DNA of 15,762 nucleotides, taken from assembly GCA_964496705.1 (NCBI GenBank), contig CAZCBJ010000082.1, positions 1 to 15,762 of the forward strand, in the 5' to 3' direction. The notes under the pieces were generated by a model, which was not told where the DNA came from, searched no databases, and was given only the letters and a program-made list of their open reading frames with translations. Positions 6,825-13,556 of the stretch are shown piece by piece (the first letter of the stretch is position 1; every line of letters begins with the position of its first letter). Source of the DNA: CAZCBJ01 sp964496705 (GTDB lineage: Bacteria; Chloroflexota; Anaerolineae; Anaerolineales; Anaerolineaceae). The position numbers and the translations under genes are program-made.

Positions 6825-7799
6825 ATGCCTACAATCGCTGATTTTTCTGACAGCCCCAAGTATTCAATCAAGACCGTTTGCAATCAGACAGGCATACGAG
6901 CGGTGACGTTGCGCGCCTGGGAACGGCGGCATGAGGTGTTGAGCCCCTTCCGCTCGGATAATCGGTATCGCCTGTATTCTGATCGCGACATCGCCATTTT
7001 ACGCTGGATTAAGCATCGTGTGGATAGCGGTATCTCGATCAGCCGCGCGGTTCAAGAATTGCGTAATCTGGAAAACAAGGGCATTTTTCCTGAGGCCGTT
7101 CCTTCACTGACCATACCCGTTGAACAAAAAAGTACGCCTTCGCACACACCCGCTGAGCTGGCCAGGATGCTGCACGATGCATTGGTCAAACATAACGAGA
7201 GCCTGGCCGGTGAAATTTTCCATGAAATGCACGCTTCGTATGATATCCTGACCGTTATCACCCAGATTATTCTCCCCTGTTTAGTGGCGATAGGCGAGGA
7301 TTGGTATAACGGCAAAATCCGCATCACCACCGAGCATTTCGCCAGCGCGTATATCCGCGGCCGCCTGCTGACTGTTTTCCAATCTTATCCCACCCGCCGC
7401 GCGGCCTCTTATGTGATGGTCGGATGCGCTCCCACAGAACAGCATGAAATCGGTGCGTTGATGGTGGCTGTACTCCTGCGCCACAAGGGGATGCGAGTGG
7501 AATTCCTTGGCCCGGATATCCCCATCGAGGACATGGTGGATTATGCCAGTGATGAGAAGCCGCGACTAATCATCTTGACGGCCTCCATGGAACCTGCCGC
7601 CCTGGAGATGGCTTCAGCCCAGTCGCAGTTGGGCAAACTGATGAATGCGCCGCTTTTCGCGTACGGTGGCGCAGCTTTCGTCCACAAGCCTTCCCTGCGG
7701 TCAAAAATCCCCGGTATATACCTGGGCGATACGCTTGAGGAGGCGATGGAAAACACCTCGAAGTTATTCGAGAAAGCCCCTCAGACTGCGCGGAAATGA
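6825..7799 (+). CDS. MerR-family B12-binding photoreceptor regulator (CarH/LitR type)
   Basis: A 324-residue regulator. Residues about 12-80 are a MerR winged helix (YSIKTVCNQTGIRAVTLRAWERR, shown here only in part of its length, then NRYRLYSDRD). Residues about 108-185 are the helical cap and 195-315 the Rossmann B12-binding domain. The light-sensing signature W-x9-EH is exact: Trp160, Glu170, His171. E-x-H-x-x-G (Glu205, His207, Gly210) supplies the lower cobalt ligand. In Thermus CarH these residues hold adenosylcobalamin: the dark tetramer represses, and light breaks the Co-C bond and releases DNA. AAAGGA precedes ATG 6825. Its TGA overlaps the ATG of the TGT-like gene (ATGA), so the two are translationally coupled. 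It probably represses its own operon in the dark or when adenosylcobalamin is plentiful. Confidence 0.9.
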   Translation: MPTIADFSDSPKYSIKTVCNQTGIRAVTLRAWERRHEVLSPFRSDNRYRLYSDRDIAILRWIKHRVDSGISISRAVQELRNLENKGIFPEAVPSLTIPVEQKSTPSHTPAELARMLHDALVKHNESLAGEIFHEMHASYDILTVITQIILPCLVAIGEDWYNGKIRITTEHFASAYIRGRLLTVFQSYPTRRAASYVMVGCAPTEQHEIGALMVAVLLRHKGMRVEFLGPDIPIEDMVDYASDEKPRLIILTASMEPAALEMASAQSQLGKLMNAPLFAYGGAAFVHKPSLRSKIPGIYLGDTLEEAMENTSKLFEKAPQTARK

Positions 7800-8887
7800 G
7801 GTTATACTCTCCGTCAATTGATCTATTACATGGAAACCTGACCTTTCCGGTATACCTGCCGGATGCCACCTATGGTGTGGTGCGGGCGGTGGATGCGGAG
7901 GATCTCAAAGATTGCGAAGTGGGAGGGTTGGTGATGAACACCTTCCACCTGATGCAGCGTCCCGGCAGCAGCACCATCCAGGCTCTGGGGGGGCTGCATC
8001 AAATGAGCGGATGGGATGGTCCCATATTCACTGATTCGGGCGGCTTCCAGGCCTATTCGCTCATCCGCCAGAATCCGCGGTTGGGCAGCCTTTCCGAGCG
8101 CGGGCTGTCTTTTCATCCGGAGGGCGCAGCGCGCAAGTTCCAATTGACTCCTCAGAAGAGTGTGCAATTGCAGGTCAGTTATGGCGCTGATGTGGTGATA
8201 TGTCTGGATGACTGCACCCATGCCGATGCCGGGCGGCTCGAGCAGGAGGTTTCGGTGCGGCGCACCATTCTGTGGGCCAAAGCTTGTAAGGCAGAGTTTT
8301 TGCGCTTGATGGCGCAGAAAAAGCTGGAGGCAGCCCGGCAGCCCAAATTGTTCGCTGTGGTTCAGGGCGGAAGAGAACTGGATCTGCGCCGGGAGTGCGC
8401 TGAGGCACTGTTGGAAATTGGGTTTGATGGGTTTGGCTTTGGTGGTTGGCCGTTGGATGGCTCTGGCAACCTGCTGACGGATGTCCTGGCCTTCACCCGC
8501 GAGGTAATCCCGCCCCGCTTTCCGTTGCATGCGCTGGGTGTGGGACACCCGCTCAATGTTGCCGCAGCCTACCGGTTGGGCTACGGCATTTTCGACAGCG
8601 CCATGCCTACCCGCGATGCCCGCCATGGCCGGTTATACGCCTTTCGCCGACCGCTTTCCGAGGCGGACGATTGGCTGGAATATCGCTATATCAACGATGA
8701 GCGCCATGTCAAAGCTGCACTGCCCGTAGATGAGGGCTGCGACTGCCTCGCTTGCCGCCGATATTCGCTGGGTTACCTTCATCACCTTTTTAAGATGAAC
8801 GACAGCCTGTATATGCGCCTGGCCACGCTGCACAACCTGCGTTTCATGATCCGCTTGACGGCTCAATTGCGCGAGGGGTCTGGGTGA
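7796..8887 (+). CDS. Divergent tRNA-guanine transglycosylase (TGT) family protein
   Basis: A 363-residue TIM-barrel protein, close to the 370-380 of bacterial TGT, which swaps a guanine in RNA for a 7-deazaguanine base. Visible: DSGGFQ (80-85, Asp general base), LDDC (137-140), VQGG (189-192), GVGHP (248-252), FDSAMPTR (266-273, nucleophile Asp267), and a zinc site Cys315, Cys317, Cys320 and His346, with YLHHL and TLHNLRF as in canonical enzymes. Catalysis and zinc binding therefore look intact. The base-pocket loop differs: GGWPLDGSG (216-224) where bacterial TGT has GGLAVGE, changing the residues that contact preQ1. NTFHLMQRPG (48-57) and FDSAM replace the usual NTYHL and FDCV forms. A different base or RNA target is therefore possible. 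It is coupled by 4-base overlaps to both neighbours. A plain queuosine TGT is less likely but not excluded. Confidence 0.82.
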   Translation: MRLYSPSIDLLHGNLTFPVYLPDATYGVVRAVDAEDLKDCEVGGLVMNTFHLMQRPGSSTIQALGGLHQMSGWDGPIFTDSGGFQAYSLIRQNPRLGSLSERGLSFHPEGAARKFQLTPQKSVQLQVSYGADVVICLDDCTHADAGRLEQEVSVRRTILWAKACKAEFLRLMAQKKLEAARQPKLFAVVQGGRELDLRRECAEALLEIGFDGFGFGGWPLDGSGNLLTDVLAFTREVIPPRFPLHALGVGHPLNVAAAYRLGYGIFDSAMPTRDARHGRLYAFRRPLSEADDWLEYRYINDERHVKAALPVDEGCDCLACRRYSLGYLHHLFKMNDSLYMRLATLHNLRFMIRLTAQLREGSG

Positions 8888-9693
8888 ATACGTCCTTGCA
8901 ACTGGATGAACTGGTGGCTGCCGTTCAAGCTGGCGGGAAGTATACGGATATCTGTCCTGAACTGGTGCGTTGGATCGGTCAGCGCGAGCTGTCCAAAGGG
9001 CGAACATCCAAAGAAGCGGTCAAAGCCACACGCGCCCGCCTGCACCAGGTGGGCGGAGCATACCTTGACCAGATTCCAGCATATTCACACTGGCGAAGAG
9101 AGCTTGCGTCTCTGCCGCGCGACCTTGCCCAGCCTGAGCTGCGCGCTTTCTGCCAGGCCAGGATGGCGGAGCATGCTTCCACGCGCGAGCGCCTGTCATT
9201 TATTGACACTTTCTACACGCGCATTTTGGGTCCGCTTGCTCCGATCGAGTCGATCCTGGATTTGGCCTGCGGGCTGAACCCACTGGCGCTGCCCTGGATG
9301 CTGCTGTCTGCCGAAACCGAATATCAGGCCTGTGATATATTTCAGGGTATGGTGACCTTTATTCACGATTTTCTCTTGCATACCGGCATGCGGGGCGAGG
9401 CGCAGGTGTGCAATCTGGTGGAAGCCATTCCTCAGCGTCCCGTTCATGTTGCGCTGCTGCTCAAGTTGATCCCCTGCCTGGAGCACCTCGATAAATCCAT
9501 CGGCAGGCGCCTGCTGGAAACCGTACCCGCCCGACACCTGGTGGTATCTTTCCCCTCGCGATCGTTGGGCGGGCGCAACGTGGGCATGGCTGACACCTAC
9601 AGCGGTCATTTTGCCGACCTGACCAGTGGAAAATCCTGGCAGGTGCAACGCTTCGATTTCCCCAATGAGATAGTCTTTGTGCTGTCGAAATGA
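8884..9693 (+). CDS. ArmA/Rmt-family 16S rRNA (guanine1405-N7)-methyltransferase homologue, copy 1
   Basis: A 269-residue SAM-dependent methyltransferase (FmrO/Rmt family; ArmA and RmtB are about 250-257). The N-terminal helical part KYTDICPELVRW (19-30) and KEAVKATRARLHQVGGAYL (43-61) is the family's rRNA-binding extension. HASTRERL (97-104) and the SAM-binding LDLACGLNPLALPW (125-138) follow. Then come ACDI (149-152, the ribose acidic residue), KLIPCLE (194-200) and SFPSRSLGGRNVGM (222-235), ending in FPNEIVFVL. This copy keeps most family motifs and should be active. Known members methylate N7 of G1405 in the decoding site and block certain aminoglycosides. GTG at 8884 overlaps the TGT stop (GTGA) and AGGGG lies upstream. 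Here it is a chromosomal paralogue; the target base is inferred. Confidence 0.87.
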   Translation: MNTSLQLDELVAAVQAGGKYTDICPELVRWIGQRELSKGRTSKEAVKATRARLHQVGGAYLDQIPAYSHWRRELASLPRDLAQPELRAFCQARMAEHASTRERLSFIDTFYTRILGPLAPIESILDLACGLNPLALPWMLLSAETEYQACDIFQGMVTFIHDFLLHTGMRGEAQVCNLVEAIPQRPVHVALLLKLIPCLEHLDKSIGRRLLETVPARHLVVSFPSRSLGGRNVGMADTYSGHFADLTSGKSWQVQRFDFPNEIVFVLSK

Positions 9694-10523
9694 AATCCGC
9701 CCGTGCTGCCGATCCATCGCCTGTTGAGCTGGAAGTTGTGGTGGGTGACATTCTGGCCTCGCGCAAATACCGCGATCTGGGTATTCCCGCCGACACGGTG
9801 CGTGACCTGCTTCAGCAGCAACTGAGCCGCGCTGCGAGCCTCAAAGAAGCTGTCAAGGAAGCCAAGCGCCGTTTACACAATGTGGTGGCAACTTACTTGG
9901 GCGATGCGCATTATCCGGCGGCAATCGAGCGTCTGCGGCAAGCTGCGACCAGCCCCGATTTGTTCCGCACTGCCTGCGCAGATGTACTGGCATCGCATGC
10001 CTCCACGCGCGAGCGATTGGCTATCATGGATGAATTCTACCCACGGCTTTGGGCGGTCTCCGGCAAGCCAAAAATTTTACTCGATCTGGCCTGCGGGTTG
10101 AACCCGATTTCCTATCCCTGGATGGGCCTGGATGCATCTTGCAGTTATCATGTTTATGATCTCAACCTTCCGCGCATCCAGTTTATTAACCAATTTTTTG
10201 GGCTGCTCGGTCTGCCGCAAAACGCGATTGCCGCCGACATCCTGCTCCAGCCTCCGTTTATCGCCAGCGATGTGGCATTATTTTTTAAAGAGGCGCACCG
10301 TTTTGAGCAGCGCCAGCACGGTTGCAACCTGCCTTTTTGGAAAGCCATCCAAACTCGATGGCTGTTGGTCTCGCTGCCCGTTAGCAGCTTGAGCGGGCGT
10401 CATTCATTAATCGAACAGCACCGCCGCCTGGTTTACGGCGCGCTGGAGGCGGAGTCCTGGCAGGTCAGCGAAGTGCTTTTCTCCAATGAGTTGGTGTTTT
10501 GCATCGACAAGGGGGCGGGGTAA
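9690..10523 (+). CDS. ArmA/Rmt-family 16S rRNA methyltransferase homologue, copy 2 (divergent)
   Basis: A 277-residue paralogue of the preceding gene in the same order of motifs: KYRDLGIPADTVRDL (26-40), KEAVKEAKRRLHNVVATYL (52-70), HASTRERL (103-110), LDLACGLNPISYPW (131-144), YDLN (156-159) and a C-terminal FSNELVFCI. The SAM fold is intact. Two stretches have drifted: KLIPCLE of copy 1 is replaced by KEAHRFEQRQHG (200-211), and SFPSRSLGGRNVGM by SLPVSSLSGRHSLI (228-241). These lie near the active and rRNA-contacting face in Rmt enzymes, so a shifted target or a helper role is possible. ATG 9690 overlaps the previous stop (ATGA) and no clear ribosome site is seen, so translation depends on coupling. 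It arose by tandem duplication or by acquisition of a relative. Confidence 0.82.
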   Translation: MKSARAADPSPVELEVVVGDILASRKYRDLGIPADTVRDLLQQQLSRAASLKEAVKEAKRRLHNVVATYLGDAHYPAAIERLRQAATSPDLFRTACADVLASHASTRERLAIMDEFYPRLWAVSGKPKILLDLACGLNPISYPWMGLDASCSYHVYDLNLPRIQFINQFFGLLGLPQNAIAADILLQPPFIASDVALFFKEAHRFEQRQHGCNLPFWKAIQTRWLLVSLPVSSLSGRHSLIEQHRRLVYGALEAESWQVSEVLFSNELVFCIDKGAG

Positions 10524-10524
10524 T

Positions 10525-12030
10525 ATGGCGCGCCGTAAACCCCGACCAGCCGTTGCATCCGCCAACGAACAGGTGCGCCAGAGTCTGGAGCGCTACCGAT
10601 GGCTGTTAAGCCCCGAGGATCTGGCGCGGCTGCTGGATGAGCTGGACCGTCCCCTGCTGCCCGGGCTGCGCGCCAACCCGCTGAAGGTGGAACCACAGAC
10701 AGCCATCGAGAATTGGGCAATCCAGTATGGCTGGAAGGTCAGGAGAGTGCCGTTTTGCAGGTACGGCTGGCAGATTATGGAATCCAGTACGCCGCCCTCA
10801 CAAACCATCGAACACCGCCTGGGTGATTATTACCTGCAAGATGCAGCCTCCATGCTGCCAGTGGAGCTGTTTGACTTTCCGGACTTCTGCGAAAAAGGGG
10901 AGCCAATGCTGGCGCTCGATTTGGCTGCCTCTCCCGGAGGCAAGTCCACCCATTTGAATGCGCGGATGGACGACCGCGGTTTGCTGATCGCCAATGACGC
11001 CAGCCGCAGCCGCATCACCGCCTTGCGCCTGGTTTTACAAACCTGGGGCGCGTCCAACAGCGCAGTGACGCATTTTCCCGGAGAGCGCTTTGGTGGCTGG
11101 TACCCTGAGGTTTTTGACCGTGTGCTGCTGGATGCGCCCTGCAGCATGCAGGGCTTGCGCACCTCTCCTTCTCATCCGCTGCGTCCCATCTCTGCGCGGG
11201 AGCAGCAAGCGCTGGCTGAGCGGCAGCGGAAACTGCTGGAATCCGCTTTCCAGGCATTGAAAACTGGCGGGCAACTAGTCTATTCCACCTGTACCCTGGA
11301 GCCGCAGGAAGATGAAGCGGTGGTTGATTGGCTGGCGCGCAGGTACCCGGGTGCGGTGCAGGTCGATGACCTCTCGGCGCGTCTGCCCCAGGCGGCTCCC
11401 GGACTTTCGGCTTTCGGCAGTGAGGTATTTTTGCCCGCTGTGCAGCTTTCTGCGCGCATCTGGCCGCATATTTACGGCACAGCCGGTTTTTTTGCTGCGC
11501 GGATCAGCAAAGCGGAATCTGTCCCTATGACACCACAATCCCCTCCCGCGCGCCCGTTCGAGCGATCTCTATTCATGCGCTTATCCTCAAAACGCTGTGC
11601 GCAACTGGCTGAGTTTTTCGCTTCAGGCTATGGCTTTGACCTGAGGGCGGAATTGGGAAGGCAGGGTCTGGAACTTTATCAGCGCGACACATGGGTGTAT
11701 GCGCTGCCGTTGGCCTACCTGTCCCGTCTGGCAGACCTGCCCTGCGAGTCCCTCGGTCTGCCGGTGGGTGAAGATGGTCCGGAGGGATTTGTCATCTCGC
11801 ATGATTGGACTTCCCGATTTGGGCGAAAATTTTCTGGTGGAAAGGCAGTCATACCCGACGAGGAGGTCAACGCCTGGCTTCGCGGTGAAGATATTCAGCA
11901 TCTGCTTGCAGATTGCCAACCAGGCGAGGTGGTGATCCTGTTTGATGCGGGCGGCCGACTGCTGGGGCGCGGCAAGGTGCAAGCGCAGCGAATTAAAAAT
12001 TTGCTGCCCCGCAGGCTGGTCATCCAATAA
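10525..12030 (+). CDS. RsmF/NOL1-NOP2-Sun family rRNA (cytosine-C5)-methyltransferase
   Basis: A 501-residue m5C RNA methyltransferase. An N-terminal RNA-binding part (1-120) is followed by the SAM core: DLAASPGGKSTHL (132-144, motif I), DASRSRI (158-164), DAPCSMQG (203-210, motif IV; Cys206 is the product-release cysteine) and YSTCTLEPQEDE (253-264, motif VI; Cys256 is the catalytic cysteine). Residues about 345-501 form the extra C-terminal region, ending in a PUA-like segment, as in RsmF, which methylates C1407 of 16S rRNA. ATG 10525 is one base after the previous stop and behind GGGGGCGGGG; longer in-frame starts run into the upstream gene. It is the last gene of the operon. RsmF-type assignment is likely, but other Sun-family targets cannot be excluded. 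Confidence 0.88.
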   Translation: MARRKPRPAVASANEQVRQSLERYRWLLSPEDLARLLDELDRPLLPGLRANPLKVEPQTAIENWAIQYGWKVRRVPFCRYGWQIMESSTPPSQTIEHRLGDYYLQDAASMLPVELFDFPDFCEKGEPMLALDLAASPGGKSTHLNARMDDRGLLIANDASRSRITALRLVLQTWGASNSAVTHFPGERFGGWYPEVFDRVLLDAPCSMQGLRTSPSHPLRPISAREQQALAERQRKLLESAFQALKTGGQLVYSTCTLEPQEDEAVVDWLARRYPGAVQVDDLSARLPQAAPGLSAFGSEVFLPAVQLSARIWPHIYGTAGFFAARISKAESVPMTPQSPPARPFERSLFMRLSSKRCAQLAEFFASGYGFDLRAELGRQGLELYQRDTWVYALPLAYLSRLADLPCESLGLPVGEDGPEGFVISHDWTSRFGRKFSGGKAVIPDEEVNAWLRGEDIQHLLADCQPGEVVILFDAGGRLLGRGKVQAQRIKNLLPRRLVIQ

Positions 12031-12032
12031 AA

Positions 12033-12066
12033 AACCATCCCGCGGGTGCGATCCTGCGGGATGGTT
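12033..12066. terminator. Bidirectional terminator between the methyltransferase operon and metK
   Basis: AACCATCCCGC (12033-12043) and GCGGGATGGTT (12056-12066) form a perfect 11-base stem, with three further pairs possible around a short loop. On the minus strand it is followed by six T (complement of 12029-12034), a strong terminator for metK. On the plus strand the tail TCTAATTTA is poor in T, so it ends the methyltransferase operon less efficiently. Confidence 0.85.
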
Positions 12067-12083
12067 CTAATTTATGACCAGAT

Positions 12084-13295
12084 TTACAAACCGGCAGCAG
12101 CGCGCAACTCTGCCGCCTTGTTGGTGCGTTCCCAGGTCAAATCCAGGTCATCGCGCCCAAAGTGACCGTAGGCAGCCGTCTTGCGGTAAATGGGACGACG
12201 CAAATCCAGGTCGCGGATGATCGCGCCAGGGCGCAGGTCGAAGATTTCGGATACCAGACTGGCGATTTTTTCATCGTCAATCAACCCGGTGCCAAAGGTT
12301 TCCACATTGATGCTCAAAGGATGCGCCACCCCGATGGCATACGCCACCTGGATTTCGCAGCGTTCGGCGAGGCCGGCTGCGACGACGTTCTTTGCCACCC
12401 AGCGGGCGGCATACGCGCCGGAGCGGTCCACCTTGGTGGGATCCTTCCCGCTGAATGCGCCACCGCCGTGGCGGCCCATCCCCCCATAGGTGTCCACGAT
12501 GATCTTGCGCCCGGTGACGCCTGCGTCGCCCATCGGACCGCCGATGACAAACCTTCCGGTGGGATTGATGAACACTTTGACCTGATCATCCAGCATTTCA
12601 TCCGGGATGGTGGTCTTGATGACATGCTCGAAGATACCCTCGGTAATTTCTGCATGCGAAATATCCGGCGAATGTTGGGTGCTGACCAGGACGGTATCCA
12701 CGCGCACCGGCTTGCCGAATTGATATTGCACGGTCACCTGGGTCTTGCCGTCCGGGCGCAGCCAATCCACTAAACCGCTCTTGCGCACCTCGGCCATCTT
12801 GCGCGCCATTTTATGTGCCAGGTAGATGGGGGTGGGCATCAGGGTGTGGGTTTCATTGCAGGCAAAGCCGAACATCATGCCCTGGTCGCCGGCGCCAATG
12901 GCTTCAATCTGGGCATCGGTCATCTCGCCAGCCTTGGCTTCCAATGCTTTGTCCACGCCCATGGCGATGTCGCCCGACTGGGCGCAAATGGCTGAGATCA
13001 CCGCGCAGGTGTTCCCGTCGAAGCCTTTGTCGGTGTCGTCGTAGCCGATGCCTCTGACCACATCGCGCACCAGGGTGTCGAAGTTGACGAAGGCGCGGGT
13101 GGTAATTTCGCCCAGCACCATCACAAAGCCGGTTTTGGTGGCGGTTTCACACGCCACGCGTGAATAGGGATCCTGCTCCAGGCAGGCATCCAGCACCGCG
13201 TCGCTGACCTGGTCGCATAGTTTATCCGGGTGACCTTCGGTCACCGATTCTGAGGTGAACAGGTAATGCGGTGACTTCATAAAAGTGGTTGTCAT
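12084..13295 (-). CDS. metK: S-adenosylmethionine synthetase
   Basis: A 403-residue cytoplasmic enzyme making SAM from methionine and ATP. Clear signatures are GHPDK (21-25), GAGDQGMMFG and GGGAFSGKDPTKVDRSGAY, the two MetK fingerprints, with conserved sequence throughout. ATG at 13295 was chosen because GGAGG at 13303-13307 lies 7 bases upstream; the longer frame to 13370 would run through the riboswitch expression platform and is not believed. Expression is controlled by a SAM-I riboswitch in the 5' leader, so high SAM shuts it down. It faces three SAM-using RNA methyltransferases across a shared terminator. Confidence 0.98.
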   Translation of the reverse strand: MTTTFMKSPHYLFTSESVTEGHPDKLCDQVSDAVLDACLEQDPYSRVACETATKTGFVMVLGEITTRAFVNFDTLVRDVVRGIGYDDTDKGFDGNTCAVISAICAQSGDIAMGVDKALEAKAGEMTDAQIEAIGAGDQGMMFGFACNETHTLMPTPIYLAHKMARKMAEVRKSGLVDWLRPDGKTQVTVQYQFGKPVRVDTVLVSTQHSPDISHAEITEGIFEHVIKTTIPDEMLDDQVKVFINPTGRFVIGGPMGDAGVTGRKIIVDTYGGMGRHGGGAFSGKDPTKVDRSGAYAARWVAKNVVAAGLAERCEIQVAYAIGVAHPLSINVETFGTGLIDDEKIASLVSEIFDLRPGAIIRDLDLRRPIYRKTAAYGHFGRDDLDLTWERTNKAAELRAAAGL

Positions 13296-13332
13296 GGAAT
13301 TTCCTCCAAAAGGATGTGATGTTGCAATGAAA

Positions 13333-13360
13333 TTGCCCCTGCGGAAAACGCGAGGGGCAA
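13333..13360 (-). terminator. Intrinsic attenuator hairpin of the metK SAM riboswitch
   Basis: Read on the minus strand, TTGCCCCT (13360-13353) pairs with AGGGGCAA (13340-13333), extended by GCG/CGC across a bulged C, and is followed by a weak T-rich tail (TTTCATTG). The 5' arm CCCTC (13356-13352) can instead pair with GAGGG (13382-13378) at the 3' end of the riboswitch P1 helix. This fits an antiterminator: SAM-bound P1 frees the terminator. Confidence 0.65.
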
Positions 13361-13379
13361 GCAGATTCACTTCTTCACC

Positions 13380-13494
<115 letters not shown>

Positions 13495-13523
13495 TCCGTA
13501 TGGGTTATTTCATTGTCGCCACG

Positions 13524-13552
13524 ATATTATCACAGGATGAACAGGGTGTCAA
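13524..13552 (-). promoter_or_regulatory. metK promoter
   Basis: On the minus strand a perfect TTGACA (13552-13547) is followed by TG-T-GATAAT (extended -10, 13534-13526; spacer 15), or alternatively TAATAT (13529-13524; spacer 17). The start would be near 13518, about 25 bases before the riboswitch. The -35 begins 4 bases past the stop of the SpoIIE-type gene. Confidence 0.65.
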
Positions 13553-13556
13553 AGGT

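Noticed and set aside
7826..8626. Long minus-strand open frame inside the TGT-like gene
   Set aside because: Antisense shadow; the TGT motifs on the plus strand explain the region.
7796..8887. TGT-like protein as DpdA of a DNA 7-deazaguanine modification island
   Set aside because: None of the other dpd genes or helicase/nuclease partners are present, and the zinc site and C-terminus look like bacterial TGT.
8884..10523. Recently acquired aminoglycoside-resistance cassette
   Set aside because: No integrase, transposase, attachment site or flanking repeat, and base composition matches the neighbours; the genes are embedded in an operon.
12162..12773. Plus-strand open frame inside metK
   Set aside because: Antisense shadow of a highly conserved gene.
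13296..13370. N-terminal extension of MetK
   Set aside because: This stretch is the riboswitch expression platform and leader; ATG 13295 has GGAGG and begins the family-like N-terminus.
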